34,475 nucleotides of DNA from assembly GCA_030589895.1 (NCBI GenBank), contig JAUUZQ010000035.1, forward strand, positions 1-34,475, given 5' to 3'. Every line of letters begins with the position of its first letter. Positions within the stretch are counted from its first letter, which is position 1. Made by a program: the position numbers and the translations under genes. Below, piece after piece: positions 1 through 8,241 of the stretch. The DNA comes from Bacteroidales bacterium (GTDB lineage: Bacteria; Bacteroidota; Bacteroidia; Bacteroidales; GCA-2748055). Below the pieces are notes generated by a model. That model had not been told where the DNA came from. It did not search any database and was given only the letters and a program-made list of their open reading frames with translations.

Positions 1-644
1 AACCAAATATAGTTTCCGCCCAATTCCGGGCTGCTCGGCCTGTGCAGAGCATAATACCTTCCATTTATCTTTTCTTCGAATATTGCGCAATCTTTATTAT
101 GAGGGGGGATTATCATTCCGTGACGTTCGATATCCTTCCAGTTACTTGTGGACATCATGCCCACACCGACACCGTTTTCCGATACCTGGGTGTATGTAAG
201 GTAGTACTTGTCATCCAGAGTTGCTACCCTGCAATCTTCAATTCCAAAGGACTCAAGTTTGCCTTCCCCGATAAATGGCTTGTATCCTTCAGGTTCATAA
301 AAATGTATCCCATCTTCACTGCAAACAAGTCGCAGATGGGATAAGGTGGTGAGATAATCTTTCCCGTCGAAATTGATCACTCTTGGATCACTAAGATCCA
401 GGCGCGGATCGGAGTTTTCAAATTCGAGGAGTTGGATTTCCCCCTTTTCGTTGATTATTGGGAAGGTGGTTTTTCCTTTGGTTTGTTCAGGTCTTTCTGC
501 TACCCTGAGCAAGAGCCATGTCTTCCCCTTGAACGTAAATACCCCCGGATTCAGGAGGCACTCAATCTTCATACCCTTAATACTGGGCTGAATATCAGTA
601 GGTTTCAGAATTGGATTTTCAATGAAACGTTTTGCTATGTCCAT
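1..644 (-). CDS. GH130 family beta-mannoside phosphorylase/mannosidase (3' end missing)
   Basis: The 214 visible codons read from ATG at 644 and run off the left edge with no stop. The protein begins MDIAKRFIENPIL and has no signal peptide, so it should be cytoplasmic. GH130 landmarks in order are NPIL near residue 10, LNPGVF at 31-36, LRVAERP at 46-52, DPRV at 86-89, IEDCR at 135-139, RHGMIIPP at 174-181, NKD at 183-185 and LHRPSSPELGG at 200-210. Asp137 in the EDxR motif matches the catalytic acid position of GH130 phosphorylases, and LHRP is also phosphorylase-like. GH130 enzymes act on beta-mannosides, usually by phosphorolysis. An in-frame TAA a few codons upstream supports this start. 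The gene lies 20 nt after the preceding lipoprotein gene, so it is the last visible gene of the locus. Family assignment is firm, but substrate and phosphorylase-versus-hydrolase mode are inferred. Confidence 0.88.
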   Translation of the reverse strand, partial: MDIAKRFIENPILKPTDIQPSIKGMKIECLLNPGVFTFKGKTWLLLRVAERPEQTKGKTTFPIINEKGEIQLLEFENSDPRLDLSDPRVINFDGKDYLTTLSHLRLVCSEDGIHFYEPEGYKPFIGEGKLESFGIEDCRVATLDDKYYLTYTQVSENGVGVGMMSTSNWKDIERHGMIIPPHNKDCAIFEEKINGRYYALHRPSSPELGGNYIW

Positions 645-664
645 ATTATTCCGTTTTTTTATAC

Positions 665-2368
665 CTAATTAATGTGATAGTGATAGTCAACTGACACATC
701 GTTAATTTTTAATACATTGTCATTAATGATCTTTACCCCATTATCCGGAATCAGCACAACTATAACAGCATGCTTTGGAGGAACAGAAATGAAATCAGGT
801 TTTCCGGAGATAAAATCTTTAGTGATCATATTGTAAACAGCTCCGTTATGTTTAGGTAGTTCTACATTTTTTACCACTTCATGTGGATTATAGTACAGGT
901 AAGTGGGATAGGCTTCATCCCTATAGAAATCAGTTGCCAGGAGATCCAGCCTGAGTATTCCCTTCACGTTCGTTTCTTCAATAATACTTCCAAAAATACC
1001 CACATGTCCGCTACCGTATACACTAAACTGAGTAGGGTCAGGATTGTCCTTGATCCAGTTTGGTCCGTCTCCCTGGGCAACCGGAGCCGGTATCTCTTTT
1101 GCGTATTCGAAAGTGGAATGGTGAATGATTGCTTCGTAGGCAATGACTCCTTTTGTAATTTCCTTTAATTGGGGCAGGGTTTGATGGTCGTCAGGTATTT
1201 CATAAGGATACATAAGTCGCGCAGCATTTGCTGCATTCAACATCCATTTTCCAATTGCATCGGCAAAAGAAGGATCATACCTAACCATAGGAACCAGGGG
1301 CCAGGCCATGTCAAAGGTGTTCATCAGGAAGGCATAGCCATCATTGTGTGTAATGCTTCCTGCCAGGCCGGAAATATCATAGCCATTCCATTCTCCTACC
1401 AGCACACCCCAACCGGAACGCCCCACAGCAGGATTAAAAGACCAGTTGATCCAGATAGCCGGGTCAAAATCAGTGCCTTGCTCGGCATTCAGCCGGGCAG
1501 CTACATAGGCCCCAAAAGGCATAAGTATTTCGTAATATCTGTTTTCAGTGAGATTTTCAATGGCTGACAGGGCAGATTTTGCTCCTTCAAGGTAGCGTTC
1601 ATCGCCAAATTTCTTATAGGCATTGTAAAGTATATAAGCATGTCCGGCAGCAGCATCTTCCTGGCTTGTGATATGGTTTTTTTCTCCTTTCATATTACCA
1701 TAATCGAAAAAGGAAAAATCATAATTTCCATCTAAGATTGAATCGGCTTTATAAAACTGTTCGGCGATAGATAATTGTATTTCCGAAGTAATACCTTCAT
1801 CCGGATAGAAATCTGCCAGGCCATAAAATAATACATTCGGATACACATCATACCACCAGTCTCTGCCATATCCTCCTCCCAGGAGGGCTATTTCCGGACA
1901 GGTGTTATTCATTATGATATTCCATCCATTTTCGGTATTAAAGTAGTTCTGGATCATTTTTACAAAATTGTAACCGTTCTGATCAGATTTATCAATTCCT
2001 ACCAGGCTTGCTCCAAGTAAAGACCCCAGGCTGTTCAAGGATTCATGGAACATTCCTCCGTTCGCTTCATTTCCCTGCCTTATGTCACCGATGGCAGTAT
2101 ATATCCCAAAGGTGGTTTGGTCGAGATTCTTCCTGGTATCGTCAATCCAGATCATGGGCCAGTATTCCCCTTTAGCATTGAAATCGTATACCAGCTGATC
2201 GAAATCAAGTGCCATTTTATGCCAGTCGATCATTTTATACGGAACAGGCATATCTGACATCATGGAGATTCGTTTAATGGATCTTTGTCCCGTCTGTGTT
2301 TCGGGTGAATCGCAGCCGGCCAGCAAAATCAGGCACAACAGGATTGTAGCGGTTTGTATTGATTTCAT
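665..2368 (-). CDS. Lipoprotein of unrecognised family, putative helical-barrel glycosidase
   Basis: This 567-residue protein has a short hydrophobic leader and lipobox LAGC with Cys19, so it is predicted to be lipid-anchored and probably surface exposed or periplasmic. Its whole mature length parallels the first 560 residues of the neighbour at 2379-5558. Shared blocks include GASLVGIDKSDQNG (119-132), GRDWWYD (168-174), GWGVLVGEWNGYDISGL (319-335), MVRYD (361-365) and DEAYPTYLYYNPH (484-496). The Trp/Tyr-rich helical pattern followed by a beta-sandwich-like tail (about 485-567) suggests an (alpha/alpha)-type glycosidase or lyase fold, but I recognise no named CAZy family. Conserved acids such as Asp169 and Glu326 are candidate catalytic residues only by conservation. 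It starts 10 nt after the upstream gene and is followed 20 nt later by GH130, so it is part of the operon. Function in glycan cleavage is inferred from context. Confidence 0.8.
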   Translation of the reverse strand: MKSIQTATILLCLILLAGCDSPETQTGQRSIKRISMMSDMPVPYKMIDWHKMALDFDQLVYDFNAKGEYWPMIWIDDTRKNLDQTTFGIYTAIGDIRQGNEANGGMFHESLNSLGSLLGASLVGIDKSDQNGYNFVKMIQNYFNTENGWNIIMNNTCPEIALLGGGYGRDWWYDVYPNVLFYGLADFYPDEGITSEIQLSIAEQFYKADSILDGNYDFSFFDYGNMKGEKNHITSQEDAAAGHAYILYNAYKKFGDERYLEGAKSALSAIENLTENRYYEILMPFGAYVAARLNAEQGTDFDPAIWINWSFNPAVGRSGWGVLVGEWNGYDISGLAGSITHNDGYAFLMNTFDMAWPLVPMVRYDPSFADAIGKWMLNAANAARLMYPYEIPDDHQTLPQLKEITKGVIAYEAIIHHSTFEYAKEIPAPVAQGDGPNWIKDNPDPTQFSVYGSGHVGIFGSIIEETNVKGILRLDLLATDFYRDEAYPTYLYYNPHEVVKNVELPKHNGAVYNMITKDFISGKPDFISVPPKHAVIVVLIPDNGVKIINDNVLKINDVSVDYHYHIN

Positions 2369-2378
2369 TGCCTTGTAT

Positions 2379-5300
2379 TTAATTGTAGATTATTGTCGTT
2401 GAGCTTATACCATGGTCGGTGAAAAGGGTGCAAAAGTAGATTCCCTTCTCCAGACCTGCACCATTATCTCCTGTACCATCCCATCTATGCATATGTTGTC
2501 CAGGAGACTGCCTCCCTGCAAAAATGGTTTTTACTTTTCTGCTTAGGATGTCATAGATCTCAACTTTCACGTTGGAGTCAACTACTAATTTATATGAAAT
2601 CCGGGTTTCCTGGGTAAAGGGATTTGGGTATATTTCAAATAAAAGGGAGGGAAGAGTTAGTTCTTCTTTATAAACCAGCAGATCCCGGGCATAAGCAGCT
2701 TTGATTTCTTCATGCGTAAGTGCATAATCGTAAATCCTGAATTCATCCAGTACTCCTTTGAAATTATTAGCCGTTGCAGTGGGTGAAGCCTGTCCGATAG
2801 TTAGTGCTGTTCCTGAGTTTTCGATTTGCCCTCCCTGGTGCAGGAAATCTTCAAAGACTGCATTTATATACAGGTCAGTATATGTGCCGTCATATGTGGC
2901 AGTAATCTGGTAAAGTGTGTCTTTATAAATTTGCGTTCTTGAATCAAGGTCAGAGATGGTTATGGAGCCATTTTCATTTGTTCTTACAGTCCATCGTATC
3001 CTATTGTCTGTAACAGATACCTTCCAGCGCTCATGCCAGAGGCCGTGTGATATTGGATATGTTTCCCGATCATACATTTGAATCGGTTTCATCCAAAAGC
3101 ATACTGTAATTGCATTATTGCAATTCAGGATATCACTCGAAGGCACTTCGACATAACTGTTAAACCCATTGAATTCATAAGCAGCATCTCTGACCTCTAT
3201 ATAAGTAAGATTGTATTTTGTACCATGATTTTCATTTCCACTATAATCATTGACATCATAATTAAAGGGATAATGAGCGATCAGGTTTCCTTCAATGTTA
3301 GCAGATTGGTCGACTACCCGAATCAGGAGGCTGTCGAATATAGTTCCGCCATGCTTATCAGTAATATCACAAAAGACGAAATATTCGCCCGGAGTTGAAG
3401 GAGCGGTCCATGTATTATGAGCGGCATTGTCTCCGGTAAACGATCCTTCGATAGCATACCATGCGTAGCTGATTTCTTCACCATCCGGGTCATTGGCTTT
3501 GCAGAATATATGAGTGGTATCGCCAGGATTAACCCTTGACGGATCGATGGTAATGTATTCTATCACCGGAAGGGTATTTATAAATTCCACGATTCTTATC
3601 TGCACGGAATCTGTGATTTCCAGTCCCTGACCGTTAGAGATGGTACAGGTGATCCAGTAAGTACCCTCTGTTTTTGGGGAGGTCCAGTTTAATGTATTCG
3701 TACCGTTGCTGAGAGGGATATTTTGTTGAGTCCAGAAATAGGTGATCTCCTCAGCCTGGGCATAATCTGCCGTACAATAAATGTATACAGATTCTTTCGC
3801 AGTTGTAATAAGAGAATCTTCAGCAGCAAGCGCTTTCAAGCGCAAGGGTCGGGGAACACTTGTTTCAGGGACATAATCAATAATAATTCCGTTTGTTACC
3901 ATGGTATTTCCATCCTGCGTGATGGCGGATCCTGCCGGTATAAAAACAAGAACGACGGCCTGGTCTGCTTCAATTAAAATGCTTGTACTATTTGAAACAT
4001 TTTGTTTTACCAGTGAATTGCTTACAGCATCATAGATGTCAACCGCTGACTGGCCGGCATCCAGAATAATATTTTCTGAAGTATTGTGTGGGTTGTAAAT
4101 CAGGAAGGAAGGGTAGGCTTCTTCATGAAAAAAATCGGTTTTGAGCAGATCAAATTTAAGAACTCCACTTATATTGCTTGTATCTAATATTCCTCCCAGG
4201 TAACCTACTGGTGACGAACTATAAAGTGAAAGGTTGGTTGGAGCCCAGCTTCCTTTTACAGCATCTCCTGTAGCAAAGGGGCTTTTGCCGTCCTGGTATC
4301 TTCTTAGCGCTTCATAGGCGATATAGGAATTGGGATCATACTGTTGGGACCACTCTTCACCATCCTGGTTCTCATCAGGCAGGTATTTTGAATAAAAGAG
4401 CCTTGCGCTATTGGCCATATTCAGAAGGTATCTTCCCATTGCCCTGGCATATCGGTCATCATACCTTACCAGGGGTGTCAGTATGCCAGCCTGTTGAAAG
4501 GTATTCATGATAAAGGCATAATCTCCAAAGGTGGTATTTTCGGGGACACTGATAGCACCTCTAAGGCCTGAAGCATCAATGCCATTCCAGTTTCCAACAG
4601 TAACCCCCCATCCTGTTGTGTGAGCCCAGATTCTCAGGGGACCAACATTGAAATTCCAGTTCATGATCTTTTCAAGGTCATAGTTTGTTTCAAGCTCACC
4701 GTTCATCCTGGCTGCTAATACGGTGCCATAGAGAAATTGCAGTTCATATACCGGATTTTCATTTAGTCCGGCAAAATATTCCATGCATAATTCGGCTCCT
4801 ATTCTGTATTTTTCGGCTCCTGTCTGATTATAGGCCATGTAGAATATCCATGCCAGCGTTCCTGAAGCTCCAGGTTCGGGGACACCATCGGTTCGGGGTT
4901 CTTTTGTATCAAGGTTGTAAGAACGGTAATTCATATAGGGCAAGGTCCACGGGCCATTTTTTCCTCCCATACCGTAAACAGCTTCGAGCCACCGGTCTGC
5001 CACTGTAAGAAATTGATCAGCAAAATCTCCTTCATTCGGATACAGTGAATATAGCTGGTAAAAAAGAGCATTTGGGATTGTTTCATACCACCAGTCATTT
5101 CCGGTTTTGGATCCTGCATTATTCAGATATACATTCTGTCCGTTATTCCGGTTAAAGAATTCTTCCAGCATGAGGGCCCAGTTGTTCCCGTCCTGGTTTG
5201 CTTTATCAATGCCACATAATGAGGCTCCTATAACTCCCATCATCGAGTTTATGGCTTCATTATGCCCCAGGTTTTGTCCGACATAAGTTACCTGGTGAAA

Positions 5301-5558
5301 ACTTCCGTGTTCAGGATAATTGATTGTACCGTTATAAAGTCCGGTTAATGGCAGGTACTGTCCCTCTGCACTCAGGTCATAAACAAGGGAGTCATATCCC
5401 CTCGCTACTTCCATCCAATCTCTCATTATATAAGGTTGGGGAAATGCCGGCATCTCTTCAATCCGTGGGATGGAAATTTGTTGTCCACTTGCGGGCCGTG
5501 GCTTTATAATTAAAGCCAGGAGGATCAAAGCTATAAGCTTATAATAGTATAAACGCAT
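2379..5558 (-). CDS. T9SS-exported multidomain protein: putative glycosidase module + 2 Ig/PKD-like + LamG + sorting domain
   Basis: The protein has 1059 residues. A signal peptide ends near residue 25 (ASG|QQ). Residues about 30-560 are the module shared with the lipoprotein at 665-2368 (GNDWWYE 153-159, GWGVTVGNWNGIDASGL 316-332, EEAYPSFLIYNPH 479-491). Two Ig/PKD-like repeats follow at about 565-657 and 662-749, each with a YFW or YAW strand and an xYxxxCxI strand near its end. A LamG/concanavalin-like domain spans about 755-960 with the usual LxAHYPFN start and DEFRIYDYALT end. A T9SS type A sorting domain with IYPNPF occupies about 975-1059. It is therefore predicted to be exported across the outer membrane and attached or released as a glycan-active enzyme. 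The family of the catalytic module is unrecognised. The gene lies 76 nt below the LamG lipoprotein, across a terminator-like hairpin, and only 10 nt before its paralogue. Confidence 0.85.
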   Translation of the reverse strand: MRLYYYKLIALILLALIIKPRPASGQQISIPRIEEMPAFPQPYIMRDWMEVARGYDSLVYDLSAEGQYLPLTGLYNGTINYPEHGSFHQVTYVGQNLGHNEAINSMMGVIGASLCGIDKANQDGNNWALMLEEFFNRNNGQNVYLNNAGSKTGNDWWYETIPNALFYQLYSLYPNEGDFADQFLTVADRWLEAVYGMGGKNGPWTLPYMNYRSYNLDTKEPRTDGVPEPGASGTLAWIFYMAYNQTGAEKYRIGAELCMEYFAGLNENPVYELQFLYGTVLAARMNGELETNYDLEKIMNWNFNVGPLRIWAHTTGWGVTVGNWNGIDASGLRGAISVPENTTFGDYAFIMNTFQQAGILTPLVRYDDRYARAMGRYLLNMANSARLFYSKYLPDENQDGEEWSQQYDPNSYIAYEALRRYQDGKSPFATGDAVKGSWAPTNLSLYSSSPVGYLGGILDTSNISGVLKFDLLKTDFFHEEAYPSFLIYNPHNTSENIILDAGQSAVDIYDAVSNSLVKQNVSNSTSILIEADQAVVLVFIPAGSAITQDGNTMVTNGIIIDYVPETSVPRPLRLKALAAEDSLITTAKESVYIYCTADYAQAEEITYFWTQQNIPLSNGTNTLNWTSPKTEGTYWITCTISNGQGLEITDSVQIRIVEFINTLPVIEYITIDPSRVNPGDTTHIFCKANDPDGEEISYAWYAIEGSFTGDNAAHNTWTAPSTPGEYFVFCDITDKHGGTIFDSLLIRVVDQSANIEGNLIAHYPFNYDVNDYSGNENHGTKYNLTYIEVRDAAYEFNGFNSYVEVPSSDILNCNNAITVCFWMKPIQMYDRETYPISHGLWHERWKVSVTDNRIRWTVRTNENGSITISDLDSRTQIYKDTLYQITATYDGTYTDLYINAVFEDFLHQGGQIENSGTALTIGQASPTATANNFKGVLDEFRIYDYALTHEEIKAAYARDLLVYKEELTLPSLLFEIYPNPFTQETRISYKLVVDSNVKVEIYDILSRKVKTIFAGRQSPGQHMHRWDGTGDNGAGLEKGIYFCTLFTDHGISSTTIIYN

Positions 5559-5582
5559 TATTGCAATTCAAATGAAAAATAA

Positions 5583-5626
5583 GAAAAAAAAGGGAGAGCC
5601 TTTTCAGACTCACCCCTTTTGAAAAA
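5583..5626 (-). terminator. Terminator-like hairpin between the binding-protein gene and the enzyme genes
   Basis: Read on the minus strand, AAAAGGGGTGAG (from 5620 down to 5609) can pair imperfectly with CTCTCCCTTTTTT (from 5598 down), across a loop of about 10 nt. The structure is followed by a run of eight T and another T-rich stretch. It lies just after the stop of the LamG lipoprotein (5635) and before the ATG at 5558. This fits an intrinsic terminator, possibly partial, that would lower expression of the downstream enzyme genes relative to susCD. Confidence 0.6.
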
Positions 5627-5634
5627 AAAAACTA

Positions 5635-6666
5635 CTAGTCCGTATTTTCCATGTTCCAAAGCGCAGTAACTTCTGCAGTTGTCAGTGCTTTGTCATAAAT
5701 TCTTGCATCATCCATGGAACCGTGGAAGGATGTAAACCAACCTGACTTATCCCATTCCATATCATTCGGTAAGAAAGATCCGATAACAAAGTTCACAGCT
5801 GGATCAGCAGCTATTGGTGTAGCTACATTATCCAAAGTCCATTCAACTGCCAACGTTCCGTTAATGTAGAAAGACCATGCAGTTTGGTCGGTAGATATCA
5901 CTACCTGGTACCATTTTAGAGGTTCCAGTACAACAGGATTAGCATCTTTATCGACATAGCTGTCGTCACTAAGTTTCCTTGTAAGGAATGGTTTTCCGTG
6001 GTCTGGAAGTTCAAATTTCCATGTATTCCAGATATTCAGCGACATCAGGTACTGCGTACTACCAGGTATTAGTGAATCAGCCTTCAGCCATAAACTGATA
6101 GACATTTGATCCGTATTGAAATCAGCTGAGTAAGGGACTTCGATATTCGCTCCATGAGCAAAATGCAATGCCATGTCTGCTACACCATAACGGTCGGTAG
6201 CTGCCAAAGGAGCATCGGCTGCATCAGGGAACCTTGCAACTAAGCCCGGCTTTAATACTCCATCATGAGAGTTACCTGAGGCATCAAGTCCATCGCCGTC
6301 CATTTTCCAGTAGGCAACAAGGTTTTCAGCGGATATCTCCACGTTAGCTGCCGCAGCAAAAGCATCCATAGCAAGCTGAAGATTTGAAACTGTTGCGTCA
6401 ACCTGAGCCTGTGTGGCTTCTACATCGTCATTGATCAATTTTGCTGCATCAATAGCGGACTGAAATAAATCTACCACAGTTTGTGAGTACTGGCCAGCCA
6501 GTTTTCCAACAACAGCATCAGCAACAGCGCTTTCTGCATCAGTAATTTTTGCTACCAAAGCAGTTTTATCTGCTTCGACAACTTCAGGTTCATCATCACA
6601 TGCAATGAAGCCCAGGGGCAACATTACCATAATTAGCACTACATACTTTAATACATTCTTTTTCAT
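5635..6666 (-). CDS. FIVAR + LamG domain lipoprotein, candidate surface glycan-binding protein
   Basis: A 343-residue lipoprotein with lipobox FIAC (Cys23) followed by the acidic stretch DDEPE, a pattern typical of Bacteroidota surface export. Residues about 33-95 form a helical FIVAR-like domain that is Ala-rich and has the KTALVAKI start and a QAQVDATVSNLQLAM core. Residues about 107-335 form a LamG/concanavalin-like domain running from LVAYWKMDGDG to DDARIYDKALT. It occupies the position right after SusD where SusE/SusF-type surface glycan-binding proteins are normally encoded, 35 nt downstream of susD. There is no catalytic signature, so a glycan-binding role is inferred from position and the LamG fold. 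An alternative is a stalked enzyme of the concanavalin superfamily. The ATG at 6666 directly precedes the signal peptide. Confidence 0.82.
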   Translation of the reverse strand: MKKNVLKYVVLIMVMLPLGFIACDDEPEVVEADKTALVAKITDAESAVADAVVGKLAGQYSQTVVDLFQSAIDAAKLINDDVEATQAQVDATVSNLQLAMDAFAAAANVEISAENLVAYWKMDGDGLDASGNSHDGVLKPGLVARFPDAADAPLAATDRYGVADMALHFAHGANIEVPYSADFNTDQMSISLWLKADSLIPGSTQYLMSLNIWNTWKFELPDHGKPFLTRKLSDDSYVDKDANPVVLEPLKWYQVVISTDQTAWSFYINGTLAVEWTLDNVATPIAADPAVNFVIGSFLPNDMEWDKSGWFTSFHGSMDDARIYDKALTTAEVTALWNMENTD

Positions 6667-6701
6667 AATTAGAAATTTTAGTTAAACATGTTAATTTATA
6701 T

Positions 6702-8222
6702 TTATTGCAATAATGGATTTATATCCACTTCGGTTTGAGGAATAGGAAAGAATTTATGCTGTTCATAATTAAAATCATCAAATTCGCTAAAAACCTGGTT
6801 CGCATAAGATTCTCCATAGCGAATGATATCAAAATACCGTTGAAATTCGAAACCAAGCTCCACGCGACGTTCATGCCTGATCGCATCTCTAAGCGCTACT
6901 TTTGAGACTGCAGCAGAAACGGGTTCCAGAAGATCTGCCGGAAGACTTGCCAGGTCCGGATGACTATTTCTTGCACGTTCACGCACAAGGTTTATGTATT
7001 GAACAGCTTCAGCAGTTTGGTCGGCTTCATTCATTGCTTCAGCCAGCACAAGTAAGATATCTGCATATCTGATTGGAGTAAAATTCAGGTCAGTATCTCC
7101 AACGAAGTTTCTGGGACCATTTGATTCGTCCTGTCTGATAGATGAAAACTCGACATTGTATTTTTTATTTACATATCCTGTGGCAGACCAGTTTGCCTGG
7201 AAAGTGGTGTCACCCCATGGTTCCTGATCTTTCACAATGGTAGCAGCCAGCCGGTAGTCGACATATTCCCCACTTTGTTCGAATTCATCAACAAAATTCT
7301 GTGTTGGGGTATTAAAGGCATAGCCTCCGATACCACCCTCGCGTGGAGCAAACCATTGTCCAAATGCATTTCCTGTTGGGCTCCCTGTTTCTCCCTGCTG
7401 TTGTACCTCGAATATGGATTCCAGGTTATTCTCAAATGCAAGGTCGAAATTGTCTTTATAATTTGGCATCAGTGCGTAGCCGAGGCCGGTTACCAACAAA
7501 GCCTTTTCTGCAGCCAGTACCCATTCTTCCTGGTATAATAAGGTTTTTGCCCATAGGGCATAGGCTGCCCCCTGTGTAGCTCTTCCGAAATTCTGGTCAG
7601 TATGAACCAGGGGTAGAATTGCTGCTGCGGTCTCGCATTCATCAGCCACGAAATCGAGAATGGCAAGATGGGTTGTTTTAGGCAGATTCAGTTCAGAAGG
7701 GGCCATGATCTCAGTAATCAGGGGAATATCACCAAATACATTGGTAAGATTGAAGTAATACCATGCCCTGAGAAAATGTGCTTCTCCAAGGATCACATTT
7801 TTGTTATCTTCATCCATATCAATATCAGGGACATTATCCAATACACGATTACAGCGTGTAACACCTTCATAGTAGAGCTCCCAGAAGGGAAAAAGGGCTC
7901 CGTTATCCGTAAATATATTGAACTTGTCCACATTGTCAACTGCAGGGAAATCTCCGGCATTACCAGATGTAGCATCATCGGAAGCGACATCTCCAAAGAT
8001 CCATGGTTTATTTCCTGAGTGTGTTGAGAGCAGACAATTATAGGCTGCGTTTATTCCCAGGATTGCGTGTTCCGGTTTAGTGAAGAAGGTTGTGGAGGAA
8101 TACACGCCTTTCAGATCCTCGTTAAGGAAATCTGAGCAGGAATTTAAGATCAGGAACGATATTAAAGCTATGAACCCTAACCTTAAATTAATCATTTTTG
8201 AACTATATGAGTTGATTTTCAT
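6702..8222 (-). CDS. SusD/RagB family outer-membrane nutrient-binding lipoprotein
   Basis: This 506-residue protein has lipobox LNSC at Cys29 followed by SDFLNED, the classic SusD N-terminus. The N-terminal TPR-like half includes GEAHFLRAWYYFNLTNVFGDIPLI. The C-terminal half has PIRYADILLVLAEAMN, then INLVRERARN and RHERRVELGFEFQRYFDIIRYGE, and it ends with FFPIPQTEVDINPLLQ. These are the family signatures. SusD proteins form the lid on the SusC barrel and capture the oligosaccharide at the cell surface. It is encoded 19 nt after susC and 35 nt before the FIVAR-LamG lipoprotein. Another in-frame ATG at residue 10 would still leave a usable signal peptide, so the exact start is slightly uncertain. 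Confidence 0.96.
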   Translation of the reverse strand: MKINSYSSKMINLRLGFIALISFLILNSCSDFLNEDLKGVYSSTTFFTKPEHAILGINAAYNCLLSTHSGNKPWIFGDVASDDATSGNAGDFPAVDNVDKFNIFTDNGALFPFWELYYEGVTRCNRVLDNVPDIDMDEDNKNVILGEAHFLRAWYYFNLTNVFGDIPLITEIMAPSELNLPKTTHLAILDFVADECETAAAILPLVHTDQNFGRATQGAAYALWAKTLLYQEEWVLAAEKALLVTGLGYALMPNYKDNFDLAFENNLESIFEVQQQGETGSPTGNAFGQWFAPREGGIGGYAFNTPTQNFVDEFEQSGEYVDYRLAATIVKDQEPWGDTTFQANWSATGYVNKKYNVEFSSIRQDESNGPRNFVGDTDLNFTPIRYADILLVLAEAMNEADQTAEAVQYINLVRERARNSHPDLASLPADLLEPVSAAVSKVALRDAIRHERRVELGFEFQRYFDIIRYGESYANQVFSEFDDFNYEQHKFFPIPQTEVDINPLLQ

Positions 8223-8241
8223 AATTTCTTGATCTTAGGAG

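Noticed and set aside
42..668. Plus-strand open frames at the left end
   Set aside because: They are antisense to the GH130 gene, whose family motifs are clear on the minus strand.
3078..5509. Short plus-strand frames across the large T9SS protein gene
   Set aside because: All overlap the well-supported minus-strand coding sequence and show no domain signature.
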